Assembly (NCBI GenBank): GCA_019636535.1
Contig: JAHBXK010000013.1
Location: forward strand, 1-64,000
DNA from: Phycisphaeraceae bacterium
GTDB lineage: Bacteria; Planctomycetota; Phycisphaerae; Phycisphaerales; UBA1924
DNA: 64,000 bases
Direction of reading: 5' to 3'
Positions 8,051-16,366 of this stretch are shown in pieces. Each line of letters starts with the position of its first letter. Within the stretch, counting starts at the first letter, position 1. The notes under the pieces are model-generated. The model made no database searches. It had not been told where the DNA came from and saw nothing but the letters and a program-made list of their open reading frames with translations. The position numbers and the translations under genes are program-made.

Positions 8051-8554
8051 AGAAAAATAGTCGGGCGTTGCGGCGAAGCCGCACCCCCGGACACCGCCGC
8101 TCTTCTTCAAGCCCATGAAATGGGCGTTCGATGGTTGCCAGGCGGGAGGGGGGGCGAAGCGTCTGGCGCACGCAATCCACAACAAAGCCTTCTTCAGCCC
8201 ATGAAATGGGCGCTCCGATCGTGCTTCCAACCGCTCGGCCGCTTGCCCGCCCGCAGGGCGGACGACAGTTGCCAGGGGCGCAGCGAAGCCAGCCCCTGGA
8301 AAGCGACCCAACCACAACCACCACTCATTTCTTCTTCTTCCGCCTCGCGCGGGCTCGCCCCCTCCTATCCCGCGAGGCGACTCTCCGTAGACGCTCTCCC
8401 GCTTTCAGCCCGCAGGGCTGGACGTGAGTAGCCCCGGCTGGAGCGCAGCCGAGCCCATGAAGAGCGTCCCTCTCCTCGCCCGGACTCGCGACGAACCTCT
8501 GCTGCTACTGCTGCACTGTAGAGCAACAGGCGAGTGCTCGCGCGCTCGAGATGA

Positions 8555-8560
8555 TAGAAT
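8555..8560 (+). promoter_or_regulatory. Possible -10 box, leaderless SIR2 gene
   Basis: tagaat, within tgatagaat, lies seven bases before the ATG at 8567. No Shine-Dalgarno is visible between it and the start, so transcription may begin at or next to the start codon. No good -35 box was found. Confidence 0.35.
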
Positions 8561-8566
8561 ACACGC

Positions 8567-11500
8567 ATGTCAGATACCAAGATCCCTCATGCTCTTCTCG
8601 CTGCCGTCAAGGATGGCAATGTCGCCTTGGTCCTTGGGGCAGGGGCGAGTCTTGGTGCCGAGCATCCGAAGGGTGAGAAGGCGCCGCTGGGTGCCGATCT
8701 GGCCAAGCGACTCTCTGGCAAATTTCTCGGCGGAAAGCACGCAGACAAGCCGCTGAGCATCGTTGCTGAGTACGCCCAGAATGAAACCGACCTGCGCACC
8801 GTGCAAGAATTCATAGCCCAGCTCTTCGAGCCATTCAGACCGGGCGAGCACCATAGGTTGCTGCCGTCATTCAAGTGGCACGGAATAGCCACGGTGAACT
8901 ATGACCTAGTACTGGAGCGAGCCTATGACAAGTCTACAACCCAACGTCTGCGGCCTGTAATCGCAAACCGAGAGAGGATGGAGGACATCATCAAGACTCC
9001 GTCGGACCTCCTGTACCTCAAGTTGCATGGGTGCATCACACGCACGAACGATCCAGAAATCCCGATGATTCTCACTCCCGAGCAATACATCACCCACAAG
9101 TCGGGTCGATCTCGTCTCTTCGAGAGACTTGCTGCATGGGGAGCAGAGAAGCCCATCGTCTTCGTCGGGACCACAATCAATGATTACGACATCCGGCAGA
9201 TCATACTGGAATTGTCGAGAGAGACGGAAACACGACCACGGTACTACTTGGTCGAGCCGTTTGCAGACGAAATCGTGGCTAGGAACTGGGAGAAGCGGAA
9301 AATAACGACGATCCCGATGGACTTCGCCACCCTTCTCTCGGCACTCGACAATGACATCTCCGGAATCGCTCGGGCTGTACCTGTCGCTCCCGCGCCCCTC
9401 GCGATCTATTCAAAATTTAACACTGCAGCGCCCGTGCTCGGGGAAGCCACGCGACTGGCCTTAGAGCACGATTTTACCTTCGTCACAACCTCGCTTCTAA
9501 CGACACACGTCGATCCAAAACTCTTCTACCGAGGATTTAGCCAAGGGTGGGCAGCGATCGAGCAGGCACTTGATTGTCCTCGCGACCTCACACAGCGGAT
9601 TCTGCTCGATGTTATCCTTGACGAGGATGAGTCGCGCGAGTCCGAGTTGGTGATAATCAAGGCACCCGCTGGTGCTGGTAAAACTGTTGCGCTTCATCGC
9701 TTAGCCTGGGAAGCGGCTAAGGAACTTGATGCAATCTGCTTGTTCGCAAATGGGCGAGTCTCGCTCACGACCGACGCGCTCGAGGAGATTGTTGAACAGT
9801 TGTCTGGTCGGCTTTATGTCTTCGTTGACGATGTTGCTGACAACGTCGCTCAAATGGAGCGACTGCTGGCGCACGCTGAGGCGAAGAGACTAAGTGTGAC
9901 TTTCATAGGTGCAGAGCGCACGAACGAGTGGAATGTCGCCTGCGATTCGCTCGACCCCTATGTGTCCTCAGAGTTCACTCTCCCTTATCTGAGTCGAAAG
10001 GAGATTGGTCAACTTCTCGACCTGCTTACCAAACACCATGCGCTCGATCGACTCGCGGGAAGGAGCAGGGAGGAGCAGGAACACGAGTTTGGTGACCGCG
10101 CTGGCCGGCAGTTGCTCGTGGCATTACATGAGGCAACCTTGGGAGAGCCATTCGAGGCGATCCTTCGCAACGAATATAATGCGATAGTGCCCGAGTCAGC
10201 GCAGCGTCTGTACCTTACCGTCTGCACATTGAACCGCACCGGCACCCCCGTACGCGCCGGTCTGATCTCGCGTGTCCATGGCGTGCCATTTGACCGATTT
10301 AAGGAAGCGTTCTTTCGACCGTTGGAACACGTGGTAACCGCCGAGTTGGGCTGGCGGCGATACGACTATGAGTATCGCGCACGACATCCCCATATTGCCG
10401 ACCTCGTCTTTCAGAACGTTCTGTCCACGCCGGAACTGCGCTACGAGAAGATCATGTCAGTTCTTGGGGCACTGGATGTGAGCTACGAGACAGATCGGAA
10501 GTCGTTTCAAGACCTTATCAACGCGAGGACATTGCGAGAACTCATCGGAAGTCCACCGCTAATAGAAAATATCTTTAAGCTAGCGGAAGAACGCGCCAAG
10601 GAGGACGGACACGTATGGCTACAACACGGTTTGTTTGAGATGAGGCGCGAAGGTGGCAATCTAGACAGGGCCGCGACGTTGCTCGCTAAAGCCCATGTCA
10701 AGATGCCCCATAATTCGATCATCGCTCACTCCTACGCGGAGCTAGAAATCATCAGAGCAGATCGTGAGCCAAACGCGCTCGTCCGCGAGAAGCACCTCAA
10801 GGAGGCGAGAAAGCTGGCGATCCCTCTGACGGGGCGAAACTCGAGGGGTGGCTACGGCTACCACACGCTGTTCAAAGTTGAGCATATGCGGCTCAAAGCG
10901 GCCCTTCGTGCGCCTGATTCCGGTACACAGTCGGAGGACGTCAGCAAAGCGATCAAGGACGCGGAAACAGTGCTGACCGAAGGTTTACAGCATCATCCGG
11001 GCGACGCGACGCTGATCAGTGCCGAGGCAGAACTTGCTCAGACTCTACGGGACAATGAGCGGGCGCGGGCGGCGCTTACCCGAGCCGCTGAGATCGATCC
11101 TCGTAACGGGAGCATCGTCGGAAGGTTGGCAAGAGTGTATATCGAGGACGAGAGGTTCGAGGAGGCGAAGCAGTTGCTGCAGAAGGGGCTCGAAGCGTCG
11201 CCTGGCGACAAGCGACTGAACTATGGGCTCGCACTGCTCTTGCGGACGATGGGTGAAAGTGGACAGTCGATCGAGTTTCACCTGCGTCGCGCTTTCACTG
11301 AGGGCGATCGGAACCTAGAGGCGCAGTTCCTGTATGCCAGACAGTTATATGTGAACGGAAAGGTTTCCGAGTCAAGGGAGCGTTTTAGACGTCTCAAGAA
11401 TGAGCGGACCGACTGGCGGACGCGCAATAAACCTAAAGAGGCATGGCTCGATAACGGGAATCAGAAGCGGTTCAGAGGAAGAGTCACGCGCGTCACCCGT

Positions 11501-11668
11501 CACTATGGCCTTGTCGAACGGGACGGCGATGCTGACCCCATCTCGGTACCAGTGCCCCCCACAGGGCCTCACCCGATCGCAAACCGCTGCGTGGGGGACC
11601 GCGTATCGTTTGGAATTGCCTTCAACTTTCACGGCCCGGTGGCCATCGATATTCGAGACGAGTACTAA
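8567..11668 (+). CDS. SIR2-STAND NTPase-TPR protein with C-terminal cold-shock-like domain (putative defence protein)
   Basis: 1033 residues. The N-terminal SIR2 NADase domain (about 1-265) has GAGAS (24-28), TVNYD (109-113), LKLHG with the catalytic His154, and VGTTINDYD (200-208). A P-loop NTPase of STAND type follows: APAGAGKT (366-373) and YVFVDDVAD with Walker B acids 421-422. Helical repeats, TPR-like from about 680 to 950, follow (ALTRAAEIDPRNGSIVGRLA, LLQKGLEASPGDKRLNYGLA). The last 67 residues (967-1033) look like a cold-shock OB fold: FRGRVTRVTRHYGLVERDG, GDRVSFGI, GPVAIDI. Codon use is more AT-rich than in neighbouring genes, which suggests transfer. By analogy with SIR2-STAND immune proteins, ligand sensing would trigger NAD+ depletion; this is inferred. 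Confidence 0.8.
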   Translation: MSDTKIPHALLAAVKDGNVALVLGAGASLGAEHPKGEKAPLGADLAKRLSGKFLGGKHADKPLSIVAEYAQNETDLRTVQEFIAQLFEPFRPGEHHRLLPSFKWHGIATVNYDLVLERAYDKSTTQRLRPVIANRERMEDIIKTPSDLLYLKLHGCITRTNDPEIPMILTPEQYITHKSGRSRLFERLAAWGAEKPIVFVGTTINDYDIRQIILELSRETETRPRYYLVEPFADEIVARNWEKRKITTIPMDFATLLSALDNDISGIARAVPVAPAPLAIYSKFNTAAPVLGEATRLALEHDFTFVTTSLLTTHVDPKLFYRGFSQGWAAIEQALDCPRDLTQRILLDVILDEDESRESELVIIKAPAGAGKTVALHRLAWEAAKELDAICLFANGRVSLTTDALEEIVEQLSGRLYVFVDDVADNVAQMERLLAHAEAKRLSVTFIGAERTNEWNVACDSLDPYVSSEFTLPYLSRKEIGQLLDLLTKHHALDRLAGRSREEQEHEFGDRAGRQLLVALHEATLGEPFEAILRNEYNAIVPESAQRLYLTVCTLNRTGTPVRAGLISRVHGVPFDRFKEAFFRPLEHVVTAELGWRRYDYEYRARHPHIADLVFQNVLSTPELRYEKIMSVLGALDVSYETDRKSFQDLINARTLRELIGSPPLIENIFKLAEERAKEDGHVWLQHGLFEMRREGGNLDRAATLLAKAHVKMPHNSIIAHSYAELEIIRADREPNALVREKHLKEARKLAIPLTGRNSRGGYGYHTLFKVEHMRLKAALRAPDSGTQSEDVSKAIKDAETVLTEGLQHHPGDATLISAEAELAQTLRDNERARAALTRAAEIDPRNGSIVGRLARVYIEDERFEEAKQLLQKGLEASPGDKRLNYGLALLLRTMGESGQSIEFHLRRAFTEGDRNLEAQFLYARQLYVNGKVSESRERFRRLKNERTDWRTRNKPKEAWLDNGNQKRFRGRVTRVTRHYGLVERDGDADPISVPVPPTGPHPIANRCVGDRVSFGIAFNFHGPVAIDIRDEY

Positions 11669-11864
11669 TGCAGCGAAGGTCTAGGCGGATTATGGGCATT
11701 AGATCCCTGTGATCCCAAGCGGTGTTCCTGCGCTAGGCAGGGTGGGAGCATCCGCATCCAAGGTTGCAACGCTTCGTTCGCACATGGTTCCACGCCCCCA
11801 CCGTCGGCGAGCGCAGCGAGCGACGGTGGGGCCGTCCCTCCAGAGCTTCCTGTTCTCCTTCCCC
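11669..11864. repeat. Palindromic repeat downstream of the SIR2 gene
   Basis: The convergent gap to the M48 gene contains an 11-bp perfect inverted repeat, ccccaccgtcg (11796-11806) with cgacggtgggg (11821-11831), around a gcgagcgcagcgag loop. It has the same style as the palindromes left of the SIR2 gene, so the accessory gene is bracketed by them. No T-tract follows on either strand, so a classical terminator is less likely. Confidence 0.6.
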
Positions 11865-14102
11865 TCACCTCACGCTCGCCCCCGCCCCAGCCTTCGCCGC
11901 GCTCGCCCCCGCCAGGTCCCGCTCCACACGCTCCGCGATCTCCGCCAACTCCCCGATCGACCGACGCTGCTCCTCCACATACACACGCACGCACCGGTCG
12001 CCCGCCTCGAAGATCTGCTCAAACTCCCGCCACCCCGGCGTCGCCCCCACGATCCGCTCACCCAGGTTCGTCGCCCCCTGCGTGTTCTCGTACGGGTGCT
12101 TCACACCCCCAAGGTCCTGCCGCAGCTCCGACAACAAGTCGCGCACCTTGTCCGAGAGCGCCCGCAGCGCCGGCTTCGCCGCCTCCAACTGCTTCCGGTT
12201 CTCGATCGACCGGCCGATCGCCTGCGCCCCCGCCATCGCAGCGCGAACCTCCTGAACACGGCGCAACGCCGACTTCAACCCCGCCTGCGCCGCCAGCAGC
12301 TCGTTCACCCGCACCCGCCGCGCTGCCGCGTCCGGCAGCTTCTTCTCAATCCCCGGCACGCTCAGCAGCGACAGCGACGCAGTCATCCGCGCCTGCGCGG
12401 CCTCCATCGCCGGCTCGATCTCGTCCACCGCCGCGGCGATCTTCATCCCAAGAACGTCCGTCATCTCCGACAGCGCCGCACGCGACGTCGGACGCATGTC
12501 CAACGACTTGAAGTCCACCTTCTGCCCGGCGTCCATCGCCGCCTTGGCCTGCTCGCACCGCAACTGCTCCTCGCTCGCGTCGCGGTACACCGCCACCTGC
12601 GCGCTCGCCCGCGGACCCAACTCCTTGATCGCCGCCCGCGCACGCTTCACCCGCTCGACCATCGCCCGCCCGTCCGCCTCGTCCGGCAGCCGCGCAATCC
12701 TCGGAAACAGCGGACGCCAGCTCGGCGGGTCGAACCCGGCAAACCGCGCCAACGCCTGCCGCTGCGAGCCCTCCGACGATCGCGGAGCCAGCACCTCGGC
12801 CGTCGAAACCACCGTCGCGTCGTAGTACAGGTTCCCCAGCATCTCCTTGAACAGCCCGTACGTCGCCTGCCGGCACGCCCCCTCGAAGTTGTGGAACAGC
12901 ACCGACGCGGGCAGATCGCAGTCGATCACCCCCGGCTCCTCCAGCTTCCGCGCTCGCGCCACGCGCTTCTCCATCGGCGGGTGGCTCAGAAACACCCCGC
13001 GCTCGTTCGCCTTCCGCTCCCGCGCCACGCTCGCCTTCTCCTCCGGCGTGATCCGCCCCGCGTGGTCCGCCACCAGCGACGGAATGTCGTCCGGCACCCG
13101 CCGCGGCGTGCTCCGCTCGTACATCTCTCCCGCCTCGTTCACCGCCAGCGGATACGCGTACGCAAGGTCGTCCAGACGACGGGCCATCCCCTCGAAGTGC
13201 GCGCTCCCCACCATCCTGATCTGGTGCAGATCCGCGTTGTACTCCATCCGACGCTCCAGCACCGCGGTCAGCACCGCCGACACCCACAGCAGAACCCGCA
13301 ACACCATCCGCGCTGCCCCCACCGTCGCCGCGACGCAGAACCCGGCCAGTTGCAGCGGCCCGGGGCTGTCCTCCTGTCTCCACAGCCACAGCGTGTGGTC
13401 CCACTTGTCTCGCTCATACACGGCGCGCACAAACCACAACTGCACCGTCCGGATCAGCACGAACGCACGCATCCCGGCGCCCTGCGAGAAGTGCCCAAGC
13501 TCGTGCGACAGCACCCCCGCGAACTGCGACACGTTCATCCCCGCCGCCAGCGGCATCCCGATCGTCAGCACCATGTCCCCCGGCACGAACACGCTCATCA
13601 ACCCCCGCCGAAAGCTCGCGCTCGCGTTCGGCTCCGCCGTCACGTCGATCCGCTTCGGCTTCGTCGCGCCGATCACGTCGCACAGCCGATCAACGAACTC
13701 GAACAGCCTCGGCTCCTGCTGACGAACCAGCAGGTAGTGATCCTCCGGCTCGCGCGACGGCGCGATGATCGGCTTGAGCAGAAAGAACATCGCGCCCGCG
13801 AACCCCGCCAGCGCTGACACATACACCACCAGCGCCACCACCGCGAACCGCGCACCCCCCGCACCGGACGACCCGCGAAACGGAAACCACTCGATCGCGA
13901 ACCGAAACCCGGCGTACCCAAGCATCCCGATCAGCCCCACGTACACCAGCGGCAGCAGCGCGATCAACGCCGCCACCACCGTCAGCGAAGCCACATACCC
14001 CGCCGACGCCCGCACCGGCTTCCACGGCCTCACAAACAGGCTCCCCAGGTCCAACGCAAACCCGGATGCGACGGTCAGACGTGTCGATGGTTGGTTCGGC
14101 AT
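11865..14102 (-). CDS. Membrane-bound M48-family metalloprotease
   Basis: 745 residues from MPNQPSTRLTVASGF; an open frame extends upstream but lacks family features. Two strong membrane segments (about 37-65 and 85-110) precede the catalytic domain. LSHELGHFSQG has the zinc-binding HExxH at 200-204, and ERRMEYNADLHQ provides the third ligand. Further hydrophobic stretches (QLAGFCVAATVGAARMV, LLWVSAVLTAVL) lie between them. The family resembles HtpX/Ste24 quality-control proteases. The C-terminal 300 residues are helical and charged, far longer than in HtpX, and may be a coiled-coil or peripheral domain of unknown role. Confidence 0.85.
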   Translation of the reverse strand: MPNQPSTRLTVASGFALDLGSLFVRPWKPVRASAGYVASLTVVAALIALLPLVYVGLIGMLGYAGFRFAIEWFPFRGSSGAGGARFAVVALVVYVSALAGFAGAMFFLLKPIIAPSREPEDHYLLVRQQEPRLFEFVDRLCDVIGATKPKRIDVTAEPNASASFRRGLMSVFVPGDMVLTIGMPLAAGMNVSQFAGVLSHELGHFSQGAGMRAFVLIRTVQLWFVRAVYERDKWDHTLWLWRQEDSPGPLQLAGFCVAATVGAARMVLRVLLWVSAVLTAVLERRMEYNADLHQIRMVGSAHFEGMARRLDDLAYAYPLAVNEAGEMYERSTPRRVPDDIPSLVADHAGRITPEEKASVARERKANERGVFLSHPPMEKRVARARKLEEPGVIDCDLPASVLFHNFEGACRQATYGLFKEMLGNLYYDATVVSTAEVLAPRSSEGSQRQALARFAGFDPPSWRPLFPRIARLPDEADGRAMVERVKRARAAIKELGPRASAQVAVYRDASEEQLRCEQAKAAMDAGQKVDFKSLDMRPTSRAALSEMTDVLGMKIAAAVDEIEPAMEAAQARMTASLSLLSVPGIEKKLPDAAARRVRVNELLAAQAGLKSALRRVQEVRAAMAGAQAIGRSIENRKQLEAAKPALRALSDKVRDLLSELRQDLGGVKHPYENTQGATNLGERIVGATPGWREFEQIFEAGDRCVRVYVEEQRRSIGELAEIAERVERDLAGASAAKAGAGASVR

Positions 14103-14509
14103 GGCGGGCGGGCTCGCTCCGGAAGCGGTTCGACTCTCGGCGGCGTCGGCACGCTCCAAAGTTCGCGCACAACCACCTCTCGCGAGTCTACAAACACCCA
14201 GACCAACCCGCAAGACCGCAACCAGCATGATCCACTAAACGCGCTCGACCGCCCTCGCAACCTCAGCACTGAACCACCACCGCCCCCCCTACCCACCTCG
14301 CCCCGTCGAACCGTTCCCCGCCGGGCCAACGCCCTCCCCCTTCGCCCCGCACGTCGCCCCTCCCCCGACCGAACCGACCCACCAACCCCCACACCCACCG
14401 CGCGGCAAGAATCTCAGATACAACCCTCCAAAAACCATCATTCCTGAACCAAAAACGCACCCGCGCGCTTTGCAGAGGGGGTGTTCCACGTGGAACACCC
14501 CCCCCTCCA
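14103..14509. other. Intergenic stretch containing a parS-like site
   Basis: 407 bases upstream of the M48 protease gene and downstream of metG. It is mostly pyrimidine-rich with no credible gene. Its notable content is the palindrome at 14477-14502, annotated separately. The M48 promoter presumably lies near 14110-14250 but was not resolved. Confidence 0.5.
14477..14502. promoter_or_regulatory. parS-like centromere site
   Basis: Perfect 16-bp palindrome tgttccacgtggaaca (14482-14497) extended by five G on the left and five C on the right, 26 bp in all. It matches the chromosomal ParB-binding consensus TGTTNCACGTGNAACA, in the variant with C and G at the N positions that is known from pseudomonads. 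It lies eight bases past the metG stop codon. No T-tract follows on the minus strand, which argues against a terminator. ParB-parS sites usually lie near the replication origin. Confidence 0.75.
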
Positions 14510-16153
14510 TCATGAAACAGGAGCAGCCGGTGGAGAATCCGCCGGGTCGGCCCGCATGAAAAGCGGATCCCCCTTGGAAATCTTTCCGCCCGGCTTGAGC
14601 CCGAATCTCCCGCCGAACTCGGCCAGTTCCGTCAGCCCGGCCTTGAAGCCCGAGTCCGCGTCCGCCGGATCGTTCAGCGGCGAGCAATTCCACGCGCGCC
14701 AGAGTTTCGCACAACTGTCCGGCATCGCCGGGAACAGCAGAAGCGATGCGGATCGGAGAACTTCGGCGCACGTGAAAAGCACGTCGGCGAGTTTGTCGCG
14801 GACGCCCGGCTCGTCGAGGCGCTTGGCGAGTTTGAAGGGCTCGGTGGCGTTGATGTGTTGATCGACGATGGTGACGAGTCTGCGGCCTGCGAGCAGCGAT
14901 TCGTCGACGGCGAGTCGGTCGAGCGCGGCGGTCGCGGCGGCGACGGAATCCGAAACCGCGCGGGCGCGGTCGGTGCGTGCGTCGGGGCCGAGTTCGATCG
15001 AGTGCTCTTTGCCCGGCGCGGGGAGCGTGCCGGCGAAGTACTTCTCGATCATGTTGCCGACGCGGTTGACGCTGTTGGAGAATCCGTTGGCCAGGTCGGC
15101 GTTGTAGACCTCGACGAACTTGGAGTGCGAAAAATCGGCGTCGGTGGCGCCGAGCGGCCCCTGCGTGAGCAGGTACCAGCGGAGCGCGTCGACGCCGAAG
15201 CGGTCGGCGTACGCGCGGAGGGTTTCGAGGTCGACGAAGTTGCCGAGGCTCTTGCTCATCTTGCGTCCCTCACGCACCCAGTAGGCGTGGGCGTAGACGC
15301 AGCGCGGGAGCGGGCGCTTGAGGGCCATGAGCAGGCAGGGCCAGATGACGGCGTGGAACCAGAGGATGTCCTTGGCGATGACGTGGACGTCGGCGGGCCA
15401 GAACTCGCGGCGGTCGTCGGTGTCGACGGTGCTGAGGTAGTTGAAGAGGGCGTCGATCCAGACGTAGATGCGGTGGCCGGGATCGTCGGGCATGAGGATG
15501 CCCCACTGGCTGGCCGGGTCGCTGGTGACGGCGCGGGAGATGGGCACGTCGGTGAGTCTGTCGCGCAGCCGGCCGAGGACCTCGTTGCGGCGCGCTTCGG
15601 GCTGGATGCACTCGGGGTGCGCGCGGATGTGCTCGAGGAGCCGGTCCTGGTAGGCGCTGAGTCGGAAGAAGTAGTTTTTCTCGGTGCGCTGGGCGAGCGG
15701 CTTGCCGCTGACGGGGGAGACGTAGTTGGCTTCCTTGGCGGTGGTCTCGGTGAGGTACTCCTCCTGGGAGGGGTCCCACCAGCCGGTGTACTCGCCGAGG
15801 AAGACGTCGCCGGAGGCCTGGAGCTCGCGGATGTACGCGACGACGCGCGACTTGTGCCGCTCTTCGGTGGTTCGGATGAAGTCGGAGTACTCGCAGCGCA
15901 TGAGGGCGAAAGCGGCGCGGAACTCGGCGGCGTTGGTGTCGGCCCACTGGATGGGGGAGACGCGGCGCTCGGCGGCGGTGGTGACGACCTTCTCGGCGTG
16001 CTCGTCGGTGCCGGTGAGGAAGAAGGTCTGGTTGCCGAGGAGGCGCCGGAAGCGCGCAACCGCGTCGGCGAGGGTGGTGGTGTAACAATGACCGATGTGC
16101 GGGCGGTCGTTGACGTAGTAGATGGGCGTGGTGATGTAAAACCGCTTGGGCAT
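14510..16153 (-). CDS. metG: Methionyl-tRNA synthetase
   Basis: 547 residues from MPKRFYITTPIYYVNDRPHI. It charges tRNA-Met with methionine in the cytoplasm. HIGH is at 19-22 and KMSKS near 297-301 (REGRKMSKSLGNFVD). Other family segments are FFLTGTDEHAEKV, FFRLSAYQDRLL, PDDPGHRIYVWIDALFNYLS and KDILWFHAVIWPCLLM. It has no C-terminal EMAP/Trbp111 tRNA-binding domain, so it belongs to the shorter type. The C-terminus ends in a short Pro/Ala tail beside the parS-like palindrome. The start is the only ATG before the conserved N-terminus. Confidence 0.97.
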   Translation of the reverse strand: MPKRFYITTPIYYVNDRPHIGHCYTTTLADAVARFRRLLGNQTFFLTGTDEHAEKVVTTAAERRVSPIQWADTNAAEFRAAFALMRCEYSDFIRTTEERHKSRVVAYIRELQASGDVFLGEYTGWWDPSQEEYLTETTAKEANYVSPVSGKPLAQRTEKNYFFRLSAYQDRLLEHIRAHPECIQPEARRNEVLGRLRDRLTDVPISRAVTSDPASQWGILMPDDPGHRIYVWIDALFNYLSTVDTDDRREFWPADVHVIAKDILWFHAVIWPCLLMALKRPLPRCVYAHAYWVREGRKMSKSLGNFVDLETLRAYADRFGVDALRWYLLTQGPLGATDADFSHSKFVEVYNADLANGFSNSVNRVGNMIEKYFAGTLPAPGKEHSIELGPDARTDRARAVSDSVAAATAALDRLAVDESLLAGRRLVTIVDQHINATEPFKLAKRLDEPGVRDKLADVLFTCAEVLRSASLLLFPAMPDSCAKLWRAWNCSPLNDPADADSGFKAGLTELAEFGGRFGLKPGGKISKGDPLFMRADPADSPPAAPVS

Positions 16154-16366
16154 GCGGGCGGAGTCTAGGAGAAGCGGCCCGATCGGGCCGATAGAGCAGG
16201 GAAGTGTTCGGTACGTTGGGCGGTGGGAAGGGCGGTGATTGCGCTGCGGACCAACACGACGCCGGTTGGTGGCGTATGAAGGAGTGGGGGAGTTGAGGTT
16301 GGGAGTCGGCGTGGGGGGTTGGGAGCGATGAGCGCCGGATGGGGAGAGTCGGCAGGAGCAGGTTCC

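Larger units (their letters stand above)
7802..8566. other. Palindromic-repeat island upstream of the SIR2 gene
   Basis: 765 bases with no convincing gene, composed of imperfect palindromes. Clear ones have GAA or GCA triloops: gcccat-gaa-atgggc at 8111-8125 and again at 8197-8211, and cagccc-gca-gggctg at 8406-8420. A longer one pairs ccaggggc (8272-8279) with gcccctgg (8292-8299). The 100-bp tandem duplication at 7832-8050 is annotated separately. Short frames here are translations of the repeats. Confidence 0.75.

Noticed and set aside
7806-8431. Several short frames in the palindrome island
   Set aside because: They repeat the same peptide fragments because they translate the repeats. 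No start sites or domains.
14477-14502. metG terminator
   Set aside because: The palindrome lacks a loop and no T-tract follows on the minus strand. The 16-bp core matches parS better.
14855-16168. 437-codon plus-strand frame opposite metG
   Set aside because: Antisense shadow; metG signatures are intact on the minus strand.
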